This document shows positions 9,688 through 17,495 of a stretch of DNA of 27,731 nt, one piece after another. How positions within the stretch are numbered: the first letter of the stretch is position 1; each line of letters starts with the position of its first letter. Position numbers and translations under genes: made by a program. The stretch is from NCBI GenBank assembly GCA_937888775.1, contig CALAQT010000582.1, positions 1 to 27,731 on the forward strand, read 5' to 3'. The notes beneath the pieces are model-generated. The model made no database searches. It was not told the origin of the DNA and worked only from the letters and a program-made list of their open reading frames with translations. The stretch comes from an uncultured Actinomycetes bacterium (GTDB lineage Bacteria; Actinomycetota; Thermoleophilia; Solirubrobacterales; Solirubrobacteraceae).

Positions 9688-11192
9688 GGGCAGGTCGAGT
9701 TCGCTGTGAGGGAACCCACGGTGGTATCGGCGCCGTTCTGCATGTAGACGGTCGCATAGCCTGCCGCGGTGAGTCTTTTGGTGTCTTTGCTGTCGTTGGT
9801 GATGGTTTCCAGTTTGCTCGGACCGGCTTCGGTGTCGTTGGCGAACACGGGCGTTACGAACCGTCGGTTGGTGGCACCCGTGCCGCCGGTGACGCACACT
9901 TCGTAGGTGCCGAACGGGAAGCCGAGTTGTTCAAACGTGCCCGCGGAGGTCGTTTTGGTTGCGCGCACGGTCGGGCATTTCGTGTCCTTCACGTGGACCG
10001 TCGCGCCGCTGACCGGGCTGCCTTCGGTGCTCGAGCCTTCCTTCGTTCCGCTCATCACCCTGATCTTCAGGGGCGGCTGCACCACTTTCACCGTGGCGGG
10101 CCCGGAGGCCGGGACTTCGAATTCGGGCGCTTCGACGGCGCCGACCGCTTCCGGGGCGTCGGAGCCGCAGCTGCCGGCGAAGGCCGAGTACTGCTTCGCG
10201 GCGGGGAACGGGAAGATCGTTTTGGGCGATGCGATAGCCGTGCTGTAGGTGCCGATCGTGCCGAACGACCGTTCCGCGCTCATCGCGGAGTTGGACAGCG
10301 TGAACGAGTCGCCCTGGGGAGATGCCACACCCGCGGTCACGAAGGTCGCTTCGACCAGGCCGGCGGGCGCCTCTTCGACCGTGAGCGTGGCGGTGGCCTC
10401 GGCCACCAGGAATTTCGTGCTCGACGCTTCGTAGAGGGGGTCTTCCTTGGAATTGGCCTTGCCGTTGGGCGTGACGTAGCCCGATCGGTAGACGTTGACG
10501 CCGTATTCGCCCGGAAAGACGGAGAAGACCGCGCAGCCGTTGCCCGAGGTTTCGAGCACGCGTTCGCCGGTGCTGGGTGCCGGGCCGGTGGCGACCGCAT
10601 TCACGTTGGAAACCGGAGCGCCCGAGTTCACGACATGGACGAGCAGGGCGGTGCCCGGGGGCGGGCTGATGACGCTGCTCTCGACGACGGGGGTGGAGAC
10701 GCCCATCGACGGCCACATCACCGTGGAGCGGGTTTCGATGTAGTCGGGGCTCGCGCCGGAGGTCGTGCAGCTGGCCGTGGCGGTCGTATCGGAGCGATAG
10801 GCGGCCGTCGAGGCGATCGTGTAGACGGTTCCGTTCTGCTTGATCGTTTCGGTCCGGTTCAATTCGGACAGTTTGAGGACGGGTTCCGAGCGCAGACGAT
10901 CCTGGGCCTGCTGCGCGAGCACGTCGGCCTCCGAGCGGGCACGGCTGAGCGCGGTCGCACGGTTCGTGCTGTCGAGGCCCGAGAGCGTGGCGACGACGAT
11001 CAGGGCAATGAGGACGGCGCTCATCAACACCTCGATCAGCGTGTCGCCCGCCTCAGACCGCGGCGACCAGCAGCCGCGAGGCGGTACCCGGGCGAAACCG
11101 CGGGCGCGTGGACGAGCGTGGCCGGACCCGAGTCGGGTCGGGCGTCGCTGGATCCTGAGGGCTTTAGGGAGCGTTGCTGGGAAGATGCGCAT
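9681..11192 (-). CDS. Large pseudopilin with two beta-sandwich-like repeats
   Basis: From ATG 11192 the protein is 503 aa (a GTG two codons earlier is possible). The prepilin motif is EAG|DTLIEVLMSAVLIALIVV, with the +5 Glu, preceded by an unusually long basic leader of about 49 residues. After the pilin helix, two regions look like carboxypeptidase-regulatory/transthyretin-type beta sandwiches. The first is near residues 185-250 (ALLVHVVNSGAPVSNVNAVA ... VFSVFPGEYGVNVYRSGY). The second is near 385-450 (PLKIRV ... SPVSGATVHVKD ... FPFGTYEVCVTGG). Such domains are common in surface fibres and adhesins. It is first in the operon and could be a tip or minor pilin that presents these domains. No retraction or assembly ATPase lies in the window, so the main machinery must be elsewhere. 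Confidence 0.75.
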   Translation of the reverse strand: MRIFPATLPKALRIQRRPTRLGSGHARPRARGFARVPPRGCWSPRSEAGDTLIEVLMSAVLIALIVVATLSGLDSTNRATALSRARSEADVLAQQAQDRLRSEPVLKLSELNRTETIKQNGTVYTIASTAAYRSDTTATASCTTSGASPDYIETRSTVMWPSMGVSTPVVESSVISPPPGTALLVHVVNSGAPVSNVNAVATGPAPSTGERVLETSGNGCAVFSVFPGEYGVNVYRSGYVTPNGKANSKEDPLYEASSTKFLVAEATATLTVEEAPAGLVEATFVTAGVASPQGDSFTLSNSAMSAERSFGTIGTYSTAIASPKTIFPFPAAKQYSAFAGSCGSDAPEAVGAVEAPEFEVPASGPATVKVVQPPLKIRVMSGTKEGSSTEGSPVSGATVHVKDTKCPTVRATKTTSAGTFEQLGFPFGTYEVCVTGGTGATNRRFVTPVFANDTEAGPSKLETITNDSKDTKRLTAAGYATVYMQNGADTTVGSLTANSTCPW

Positions 11193-11393
11193 TGTCACGA
11201 AGCGGTCGCAGGCCTGCTGCTTCTTTCGGCATCCGGGGATGCGTGCTTTAGCGGGACCGACCGGCTCTACGCACCTGAAATCTGCACTCACGAGGGTCCC
11301 GGCGCCGCGGCCGGCCGCGAGCGGCGAGATCGGCCACCGGCCGGGCGGTCGCGCGTCCGCTCGCGCCGGGACGATCACTGCGCGAACGACCCC

Positions 11394-11399
11394 TACAAT
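11394..11399 (+). promoter_or_regulatory. -10 element before the tRNA gene
   Basis: TACAAT lies 11 bases before the first base of the mature tRNA, a suitable place for its promoter. No clear -35 box is seen. Confidence 0.4.
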
Positions 11400-11410
11400 G
11401 CGGGCTCCCC

Positions 11411-11481
11411 GGGGGACTGGTGTATCGGTAACACGGTGGTCTCCAAAACCGCAACGCCAGGTTCGATTCCTGGGTCCCCCG
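11411..11481 (+). tRNA. tRNA-Trp (anticodon CCA)
   Basis: The 71-base cloverleaf folds fully. The acceptor stem is GGGGGAC/GTCCCCC and the D stem GTGT/ACAC with GG in the loop. The anticodon stem GTGGT/ACCGC holds loop CTCCAAA, the variable loop has four bases, and the T stem is CCAGG/CCTGG with TTCGATT. The discriminator is G, as expected for tryptophan. The 3' CCA is not encoded. The anticodon sits at 11442-11444. The D arm (TGGTGTATCGGTAACAC) is more like that of glutamine or glutamate tRNAs than a standard actinobacterial tRNA-Trp, so it may be a divergent or second Trp tRNA. It is not next to secE/nusG, where this tRNA often lies. Confidence 0.9.
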
Positions 11482-11491
11482 CTACTGATAG

Positions 11492-11526
11492 GCCCTGCAA
11501 ATGCCGGAAGAATGGCTTTGCAGGGC
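11492..11526. terminator. Strong hairpin just behind tRNA-Trp
   Basis: GCCCTGCAAA (11492-11501) and TTTGCAGGGC (11517-11526) pair perfectly over 10 bp. Inside, GCC/GGC adds three pairs after a one-base bulge. No T-run follows. It may end the tRNA transcript, guide 3' processing, or be the arm of an integration site. Confidence 0.5.
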
Positions 11527-11663
11527 GAATTCCGGGCATCACGTCCCTAGGGGCGGGTTCCGCATGAATCCGCTCGAATCCGCTGTCGTGGAGTGGTTTC
11601 GGTCCCTATGACGGTCCCCTGGCGGGCGGCCGGAGGCCTTGCGGGTGGCGCTCCGCTGGACGC

Positions 11664-11912
11664 CTACGGCCTGAGCTTGTGTGCGGCGAGCGCGGCTCGT
11701 GTGGCCCATACGAACTCGCCGCAGCGGTGGATCAGGCCTACTCCTTGGAGTTGTCGAAGGCTGTCGTGGACCGCGACGGGGTTGCCGATCTCGCGGGCGA
11801 CCTCTTCGACGGACCACGGGCGCTGCTCGTGGGGGTCCAGCAGCGAGCCGAGGATTGCCGATTCGATCTGGGCGTCGTCCTCGGCTGGGGTCAGGGTACG
11901 CTGGTCGTGCAT
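11664..11912 (-). CDS. Small winged-helix DNA-binding protein
   Basis: The protein is 82 aa from ATG 11912, with an AAAGGAG ribosome site about 11 bases upstream. It has one compact domain. ESAILGSLLDPHEQRPWS leads into VEEVAREIGNPVAVHDSLRQL (helix-turn-helix with a long recognition helix), then LQGVGLIHRCGEFVWATRAA, which reads as a wing. The layout is that of single-domain winged-helix proteins seen often, as I recall, in Solirubrobacterales genomes and sometimes in mobile elements. The target DNA is unknown. It lies alone, divergent from nothing obvious, 180 bases from the tRNA. Confidence 0.6.
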   Translation of the reverse strand: MHDQRTLTPAEDDAQIESAILGSLLDPHEQRPWSVEEVAREIGNPVAVHDSLRQLQGVGLIHRCGEFVWATRAALAAHKLRP

Positions 11913-11922
11913 GGGAGTTCAC

Positions 11923-12316
11923 GCTCCTTTGCCACGGCCCCGCGTGCTGTAGCCCTCACGGCCTCGTATGCTCGCCGGGTTGCGCTCGATGCCGGCCAAC
12001 AGCGAGCCGCGTCGCTCATGACACGAGACTGTTGAGGGTCGTAATCGTCCACCAGCCGAGCAGGAGGACAATCAAGCCGCTGTCGAGGTACGCGCCCGCG
12101 AAGACAAGACGGCGCGGTGTCGAGCGCGCGCCGTCGGGCCCTCGGAGGGCTGCCTTACAGATGGGGGCGCTCGGTGCCGACCCTCGGAGCCACCTGGGCT
12201 GGTCGCGTGTAAGCCGAGCGGGCTCCTACGCCGGGTGGCAGCCGCGCGCGCTGGGGAGTCGCCGCGCCGCCAGGGCGAAGGGATCAAACCCAAGAGCCAC
12301 TTGGCCGGCTACCGGC
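11923..12316. other. 394-base stretch without a convincing gene
   Basis: A minus-strand frame ending at 12016 encodes a hydrophobic stretch (SGLIVLLLGWWTITTLNSLV) like a membrane segment, but no start codon or ribosome site is visible. It may be a remnant of a membrane protein. Confidence 0.35.
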
Positions 12317-13399
12317 TCAGTGCACTGGCCGCAGGCGCGTACTCGGACGCTCCTCGCGGCCGACCTTGGCGCACGGTCGGCCGTCGACGCGGACGATGTC
12401 GGCTGTGAAGTCGTTGCTGCCGCGGACAAGAGCCGAGCCCACTCCGTACGCATCCACCGGGGGGTTCTCGGCCTCGAAGCGCTCGATGCGCTCGGTGTCG
12501 AAGCCGCCGGAGACGACGATGCGCACGCGTTGGTGGCCGGCTTGGTTGAGCGCAGCGCGCACGCGGCGAGCAAGCTCGGGCGTCACGCCCCTGCGCTCGC
12601 GCTCGTCGCCGGGGAGACCCTGGAGGGCACGGTCGACGAGCGCCTCCGAGGTATCCAGACGCACTCCCCACAGGCGCTTGCCGAGGCGGTCGGCGACGGC
12701 GATGGCGGTCCCCGCGGAGTCGTTGTCGAAGTCCACGAGCACCGTCACGTTCATCTCGGACGCGAAGCGACGGGCGAACGCGTCCGCGGCGGCCACCGTG
12801 TCCCCGCCGAACGCGGCAATCAGGCTGTGCGGCACCGTGCCGATCCCGCGGCCCCCCCACCACGAGGCCTGGGCGTCGGTCGAGACCCCGATGGCGCCAG
12901 CGACGTGCGCCGACCACCCGTCACCAGACTGGACGAGCCAGTGATCGTGGCGGGCCGGAAAGAACAAGATCGGCTTGCCGCCGGCCGCCCGGACCACGGC
13001 GCGGACGTTGCGCATGACCAGGCTGCGCCGAGCCAGGCACCCTAGATAGACGGTCTCGAGGTGCGCGAACAGCCCGTAGTCACCCTCGATCGTCAGCACC
13101 GTCTCCATTGGGGCGATCGCGTCACCCTCGGAGAGCGCCCGGACCTCGAGCTCGTCCCATCCTGATTGCCAGACACCGTTGGAGCCTTCCCGGCCCGAGC
13201 CCAGCCGGAGCACCGCGATTGCCTCGTCGATCCCACCCAGCGTGCTCTCGTGCTTCTGAAAGACCTGCATGAGGACGCGCGGGTGGCGGTCCTCGGCGGC
13301 CAGCAAGACCCTCGCATGGTTCAAGTACGCGTCGCTGTAGTACCCCTCGCGAAGCCGCGCGACGGGTAGGCCGAAGACCGACGGATCAAGGCGCGCCAT
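12317..13399 (-). CDS. pncB: Nicotinate phosphoribosyltransferase (NAPRTase)
   Basis: This cytoplasmic enzyme joins nicotinate to phosphoribosyl pyrophosphate, feeding the Preiss-Handler route to NAD. From ATG 13399 it has 360 aa, usual for the short actinobacterial type. Family features include YYSDAYLNHAR near the N-terminus and FPARHDHWLVQSGDG in the middle. TVLVDFDNDSAGTAIAVADR and WGVRLDTSEALVDRAL lie in the alpha/beta barrel, and RIVVSGGFDTERI with YGVGSALVRG form the phosphate-binding end. A frame open to 13486 offers an upstream ATG, but resemblance begins at MARLDPSVFGLP. No good Shine-Dalgarno sequence is seen. It is divergent from the DUF427 gene over 92 bases and looks intact. Confidence 0.88.
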   Translation of the reverse strand: MARLDPSVFGLPVARLREGYYSDAYLNHARVLLAAEDRHPRVLMQVFQKHESTLGGIDEAIAVLRLGSGREGSNGVWQSGWDELEVRALSEGDAIAPMETVLTIEGDYGLFAHLETVYLGCLARRSLVMRNVRAVVRAAGGKPILFFPARHDHWLVQSGDGWSAHVAGAIGVSTDAQASWWGGRGIGTVPHSLIAAFGGDTVAAADAFARRFASEMNVTVLVDFDNDSAGTAIAVADRLGKRLWGVRLDTSEALVDRALQGLPGDERERRGVTPELARRVRAALNQAGHQRVRIVVSGGFDTERIERFEAENPPVDAYGVGSALVRGSNDFTADIVRVDGRPCAKVGREERPSTRLRPVH

Positions 13400-13491
13400 G
13401 CGCTTGCCGCGGCATAACTCGACTGACCGGCCGGGTGCGAGATGGCATGGCATGACCAATACCCCGGGCGTCAGGTGGGTACGCAAGGGTC

Positions 13492-13613
13492 ATGGCCGAC
13501 CGCTTCTCCGCCAACCTGCCCACCGGCCTGCGCTTCGAGCCCACGCCCAAGCGCGTGCGCGCTGAACTCGCCGGCGAGACCCTGGCCGACTCCTCGTCGG
13601 CCGTCCTCGTATG
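13492..13613 (+). pseudogene. N-terminal fragment of a DUF427 protein
   Basis: ATG 13492 begins a frame matching the first 40 residues of DUF427 proteins: FEPTPKRVRAELAGETLADS followed by AVLVW. In that family the next residues are normally Glu-Pro and the two beta-tent repeats continue. Here, right after the Trp codon, the sequence changes to transposase DNA and the frame runs into low-complexity Gly/Val text, ending at 13725. The gene was evidently cut by an insertion. The rest of it is not visible in the window. Confidence 0.6.
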
Positions 13614-13792
13614 GGGTGTTGGGTGCGTTTATTCGGTCGGGTCAGGCTGCGCGGGTGTATTCGTTGGATTAGGCCGCCGAGTTGGTCTCGTCGTTGGACA
13701 GCGTTTTGGTGTGCTGGTGTTATGACCTTAAGGGTTGGCTTGGGTCTGGGTGGCCTGAGTTCGAGGCTTGCGGTGCGGCCGGTGGACAGCAT
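13614..13792 (-). mobile_element. C-terminal remnant of an rve-type transposase
   Basis: On the minus strand the text reads HRPHR, SLELRPPRP, then RRDQLGGLI and HEYTRAA followed by TGA at 13642. That is the ending I recall for integrase-core (rve, IS3/IS481-like) transposases of this actinobacterial group. Two single extra A bases break the frame, near 13775 and near 13667. The terminal 28 bases up to the DUF427 junction would be the element end. Only about 180 bases remain. Confidence 0.55.
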
Positions 13793-14027
13793 CCCACTAC
13801 AAGCCCTTAGCCGAGTGGACGGTGCTAAGTACGGGGACTTCGGCTTCGTGTTACGGATATGGGTGAAGGTTACGCCCTTTTCTAGCTCGTTGAGGTTGAT
13901 GATGGCGGCTCCAGGGCTCTGGGCCGAGGCGCCGGCGCCCAGGGCGAGGTAGAGGACGATCAGCGCGGGGAGCGCAACGATCGGGACGCCGGCGGGTGGC
14001 GGCTCGCCCGGCGGGCGAACGAAGCCC
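13793..14027. other. Unassigned DNA between the transposase remnant and aldose epimerase gene
   Basis: This stretch of 235 bases is less GC-rich in its first half, with no recognisable coding sequence, repeat or terminator. It is probably leftover insertion DNA. Confidence 0.3.
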
Positions 14028-15293
14028 CTACTTCTTGTGCCCGGACGTCGAGAATGCGTAGACGGTCGACGTCTGGTACGTCTGCCCCGGACGGAGGACC
14101 GTCGACGGGAAGTTGGTGTGGTTCGGCGAGTCGGGGAAGTGCTGGGTCTCCAGCGCCAGCCCGTCGCCCTGGCGGTACTGCCGGCCGCTCGTGCCGTAGA
14201 GCGTGCCGTCGAGGAAGTTGCCCGAGTAGAACTGGATCCCGGGCTCGGTTGTCGAGATGGTCAGCAAGCGCCCGCTGGACGGATCGAACAGCCGCGCTGC
14301 CACGTTGAGGCCCGGGTGCCTGGACGGGTTGAGGACGAAGTTGTGGTCGTAGCCGCGGCCGTACACGAGCTGCTGGTCGTTGTTGCGGATGCGCTCGCCG
14401 ATCGCGTGGAACCGCGTGAAATCGAACGGCGTGCCCGCCACCGACAGGATCTCGCCGGTCGGGATGAGCGTGCTGTCGACGGGAGTGAAGTTGTCGGCGT
14501 TGATCTGCAGCTGGTGGTCGTAGATCGTCCCCGAGCCCTCGCCCGCGAGGTTCCAGTAGGAGTGGTTGGTGAGGTTGACGACCGTCGCCTTGTCGGTCGT
14601 GGCGGTGTAGTCGAAGCGCAGGCGGCTGGAGTTGTCCAGCGTGAAGAGCACGCTGACCTGCAGGTTGCCAGGATAGCCCGTCGTGCAGAGCGGGGTGCTC
14701 GGCATGCTCAGCGTGCAGCCCTCGCCGGCCACGCTTGTTCGGCTCAGCCTCAGGCCAACCGTGCCACTCGTCTGGACCTCCTGCGCGACCCACATCTGCT
14801 TGTCGAAGCCCTTGAAGCCGCCGTGGAGGCTGTTGGGATCGTTGTTGATGTCGAGGGAGTAGGTGACGCCGTCGAGCGGGAACCTCCCCTTGGCGATCCG
14901 GTTCCCGTAGCGGCCGATGATCGCGCCGAAGTAGGGGTTGCTCTTGACGTAGGCGGCGTTCGTGTAGCCGTCGATGGTGCCAAATCCGAGCGCGACATTG
15001 TCGACGTGGCCCCTGCGATCGGGCACGGAGAGCGACTGGATGATGCCGCCGTAGGTGAGGATCGAGACCGACATGCCGCGCGCGTTGGCGAGCGTGTAGC
15101 GGTCGACCCCGGCCCCTTCGAGCGTCCCGAAGCTGGACTTGGTGATGGTCGGGCCGCCCGAGTGGGACTTCCCGTGCTCGTGCGCGGGCTTGGCCACGAG
15201 GGACGGCGCCGCGACGAGTGCAGCGATGAGGACGACGAGCGCCGCGCAGAATGCGACGCGAAGATGCCTCGGGGAGAGGCGGAACGCTGCCAT
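14028..15293 (-). CDS. galM: Secreted aldose 1-epimerase (mutarotase)
   Basis: This enzyme interconverts alpha and beta anomers of hexoses such as galactose and glucose. At 421 aa it is longer than cytosolic GalM because of an N-terminal signal peptide ([20 protein letters not shown]), so it should act outside the membrane. Domain motifs in order are [39 protein letters not shown] (substrate His), [13 protein letters not shown] (catalytic acid His), [21 protein letters not shown] and [14 protein letters not shown], whose Glu is the catalytic base. All key residues are present. AGGAGG four bases before ATG 15293 fixes the start. It is the only intact gene in a block of transposase debris, so it may have been moved there with the insertion sequences. 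A 10-bp palindrome lies about 100 bases upstream. Confidence 0.92.
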   Translation of the reverse strand: MAAFRLSPRHLRVAFCAALVVLIAALVAAPSLVAKPAHEHGKSHSGGPTITKSSFGTLEGAGVDRYTLANARGMSVSILTYGGIIQSLSVPDRRGHVDNVALGFGTIDGYTNAAYVKSNPYFGAIIGRYGNRIAKGRFPLDGVTYSLDINNDPNSLHGGFKGFDKQMWVAQEVQTSGTVGLRLSRTSVAGEGCTLSMPSTPLCTTGYPGNLQVSVLFTLDNSSRLRFDYTATTDKATVVNLTNHSYWNLAGEGSGTIYDHQLQINADNFTPVDSTLIPTGEILSVAGTPFDFTRFHAIGERIRNNDQQLVYGRGYDHNFVLNPSRHPGLNVAARLFDPSSGRLLTISTTEPGIQFYSGNFLDGTLYGTSGRQYRQGDGLALETQHFPDSPNHTNFPSTVLRPGQTYQTSTVYAFSTSGHKK

Positions 15294-15389
15294 GACTCCT
15301 CCTGTGGGGTGGACCTTGGATGGCATGGGACCAGACAAGGCGGCGACGACGACGCAACCATGTGCCGCCGATGATGCCGAGATGCTTCT

Positions 15390-15399
15390 TGATCGATCA
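15390..15399. promoter_or_regulatory. Palindrome upstream of galM
   Basis: TGATCGATCA is a perfect 10-bp palindrome about 97 bases before the galM start. GATGAT/ATCATC flank it loosely. It is a possible operator, but it is short enough to be chance. Confidence 0.25.
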
Positions 15400-15697
15400 T
15401 CCCGTGCTCCTCTTGACTTCCCTCGACGCGACAGTACGACTCGACGCACACGCGGACCACCGCGAAAGCCCCCCATATTGAGGTGGCCAACTACTGACCC
15501 CGAGCAGAGATCGCTCCTCGTCCGCACCCAGGCAGTAGGAGATACAGCCATGGCGACGGTATGGGATCTTTGGCTGCGCCGTACGAAGTTCGCCGTCGCG
15601 GGTCCGACCTCGGACCGGCACGGCCGTTCAAACCCGCCCGCCCGCGTGGACATATCTGGAGCTCCTGACGTTTCCGTGGGTCGTGTGACTGTGTGAT
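15400..15697. other. Stretch between galM promoter and ISL3 remnant, no gene seen
   Basis: About 300 bases hold only shadow frames. The end next to 15698 (GTGTGACTGTGTGATTCACCGTGG) should contain the right end of the ISL3-type element, but I cannot find its partner end. Confidence 0.3.
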
Positions 15698-15990
15698 TCA
15701 CCGTGGTAGTGGCGGGCAGAGATCGGCGAGGGTGAGCATCGCGAGGGCGATGAGGGCTTGGGCGGAGTGAAAGCCGAAGGCCCGGCGGGTGATCAGTCGG
15801 ATCTGGGTGTTGATCGCCTCCGCGCGTGCGTTGGAGAGGCCGTGTTCGATTGCGGCGAGGATTCCGGCACGCTGGTCGGTGATCGTGCGTGCGAGCGTCA
15901 CGAACGGTTGGAGGCGACATCGTCGGGCCCACGTCAGCCAGCCGTCGAGCAACTCGATCGCGGCCTCGCCGGGCAACCGGTATATCTGGC
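15698..15990 (-). mobile_element. ISL3-family transposase, C-terminal remnant
   Basis: The last 97 residues of a DDE transposase of the ISL3 type are present: [20 protein letters not shown], then [36 protein letters not shown] and the family ending CPPLPR before the stop. The Glu in NARAEAIN is the third catalytic residue of the DDE triad. The N-terminal zinc finger and the first two acidic residues are missing. The fragment joins directly to the rve-type transposase at about 15991-15995. Confidence 0.8.
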
Positions 15991-16500
15991 TCACACCGCC
16001 TCGACGGTCAAGAAGTCACACACAATCACGCCGTGCGCCTGTGCGCGCAGGAACGTCCGCCACGAAGGGCCAGACCGCCGCGGCGCCGGCGGGATCTCGC
16101 GACGCTTCAGCACCGCGCGCACCGCGCGCACCGCGCGCACCGACGTCGCCGAAACCCGCAGCCCGAGCTTTCCGAGCTCGCCGACGATGCGCCGATAGCC
16201 CCAGCGCGGGTTCTCGCGCGCGAGTCGCACGATCAGCGACTGTATTTCCGCATCGAGCGGCGGGCGACCGAGCCCGCGGCGGTCGTAGGTCCAGTGACGC
16301 CTCACCGGCCGGCGATGCCAGCACAACAACGTCTTCGGGCTAACGGCGAACGCCGACCGGGCCGATCGCGGCAGCGCCCGGCTCAGCGCAGCCAGCAGCG
16401 CGCGATCAGCCGCGCTCGGCCGCGATCTTCCGAGCTGGCGCCGCGCGATCGCAAGCTCATGTCCCAGCACAAGGATCTCGACCTCGTTGCGTTCGTGCTG
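15991..16500 (-). mobile_element. rve-type transposase, N-terminal half
   Basis: Reading from about 16500, HERNEVEILVLGHELAIARR starts the conserved N-terminal region. The helix-turn-helix part follows with LLCWHRR, GRPPLDAEI, LIVRLARENPRWGYRRIVGEL and SATSVRAV. The protein stops at the beginning of the catalytic core (CDFLTVEAV), one codon before the usual Trp-Leu, where ISL3 sequence begins. The first catalytic Asp (CDF) is present and the rest of the DDE core is absent. Within SVRAV there is an in-frame expansion from a 9-base repeat. The family is the integrase-core group related to IS3/IS481, and this fragment could be the other half of the remnant at 13614-13792. The open frame extends to 16746, but upstream residues are antisense to the peptidase tail. 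Confidence 0.75.
16111..16141. repeat. 9-base tandem repeat inside the transposase
   Basis: CACCGCGCG is repeated three times in a row with a fourth partial unit. On the minus strand it encodes repeated Arg-Ala-Val. One RAV is normal for the family, so about two units appear added. Confidence 0.8.
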
Positions 16501-16761
16501 TATGGGGCGAGGCTCATGGGCTCGGGCGCTCTTGACTCCACCGGGCTTGAGAGCTACGGGCTGCCCGGCCCCGCGCGACGGATCACCGTGTATGCCAACA
16601 GCGCCCACGCCTGGATCGTCGTGGCCGGGATCGCCCTTGACACCGCGAGCTACGGCGGGCTGCCGATCCCGGCCGGCTCGGGACCCCGCTGGCGCTCCGA
16701 ACCACTTGCAAACCTGAGCGATGGGACGAGCTACATCACCCGTCACCCACCCTGCCTATGA
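16501..16761 (+). pseudogene. C-terminal fragment of an NlpC/P60-type peptidoglycan hydrolase
   Basis: The 86-residue tail contains LDSTGLESYGLPGPARRITV, YANSAHAWIVVAGIALDT, GSGPRWRSEP and the ending YITRHPPCL. This is the end, as I recall it, of secreted NlpC/P60-like endopeptidases carried beside conjugation genes in Solirubrobacterales. The His in NSAHAW fits the catalytic His position of such enzymes. The catalytic Cys and the signal peptide are missing, replaced by transposase DNA around 16500. Its TGA overlaps the ATG of the lipoprotein gene (ATGA), so the two were an operon before the insertion. Confidence 0.6.
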
Positions 16762-17357
16762 CCCCCGCCCGGGCCATGCTTCTGCTCGCCCTTGTCGGCC
16801 TCGGCGGATGTGGGAGCCGCTCGACCACCACCACTTCGGCACTGCTGGGCAGATCGCTCGGGGCCGAGCCGGCACCCGCGAGCGAAGCGCCCGTACCCAC
16901 CGGTGACCCGTCCGAAGAGCGCAACGGGACGGTGCCCGAAGGCCAAGCGACCGCAGAGAACATGCCCCGACCCGACCCGCTCGCGCCATCCCCACAGGCC
17001 GCGCTACTGCGCTACGCACTCGCCTATACGAACTGGCAAGCGAGCAGCCTACCCGCCCACGAGCGAAGGCTCCCTTCACTCGCGATCGGCGCGGCGAGAC
17101 TCGCGTCCGAACAGACCGCTGCCTCTCAGAGCGGCGCCGCCACCCTCGTCGCAAACCACGTTCAGAACGAAGGCGCCATCTTGGCGATCGCCCCGGGGCA
17201 GGGACCCGCTCGTGGCCAGTGGGTCGTCGTCACGCAAGAGCAGACCACTGGCACGGGGCCCTACGCGGGCCTGCCCGCTTCGGCGCACGTGACCTTGGCC
17301 CGAACTGCGCACTTGGGCCGAGGCTGGGCCGTCAGTGAATGGAGGCCAAGGAGCTAA
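16758..17357 (+). CDS. Lipoprotein of a conjugative-element type
   Basis: The protein is 199 aa with a lipoprotein signal peptide, MLLLALVGLGGC, cleaved before Cys18. It would sit on the outer face of the membrane. A Ser/Thr/Pro-rich linker (about 20-75) leads to a folded domain. There RYALAYTNWQASSLPAHERR, AIGAARLASEQTA and GQWVVVTQEQTTGTGPYAGL are followed by HVTLARTAHLGRGWAVSEW. I recall similar proteins next to NlpC/P60 peptidases and VirB4-like genes in actinobacterial integrative elements; the overlap with such a peptidase tail here supports this. No function is established. Because its upstream partner is broken, expression now depends on whatever promoter is left. Confidence 0.65.
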   Translation: MTPARAMLLLALVGLGGCGSRSTTTTSALLGRSLGAEPAPASEAPVPTGDPSEERNGTVPEGQATAENMPRPDPLAPSPQAALLRYALAYTNWQASSLPAHERRLPSLAIGAARLASEQTAASQSGAATLVANHVQNEGAILAIAPGQGPARGQWVVVTQEQTTGTGPYAGLPASAHVTLARTAHLGRGWAVSEWRPRS

Positions 17358-17495
17358 TTCCGCGGACATGAGCACAGGCACCGAGGAGGGTTGCAGGGCC
17401 TAATGGCGGCCCCCTGGACTTCGAGAGACGGCAGAACCATGCTGGTTTGAGGTATCAGATGGATCGTCGCAGCCCGGCTCGGGCCGCTCAGATGG

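Noticed and set aside
12016..12224. Minus-strand frame ending in a hydrophobic segment
   Set aside because: No ATG, GTG or TTG with a ribosome site is available before the hydrophobic part, and only about 22 residues look meaningful.
13960..15357. 465-aa minus-strand frame overlapping galM
   Set aside because: It is in a different frame from the clear epimerase and has Arg/Pro-rich shadow composition.
14037..15374. 445-aa plus-strand frame opposite galM
   Set aside because: It is antisense to a gene with all catalytic motifs present.
16111..16141. CRISPR-like or VNTR array
   Set aside because: Units are only 9 bases, without spacers, and lie in frame within a transposase.
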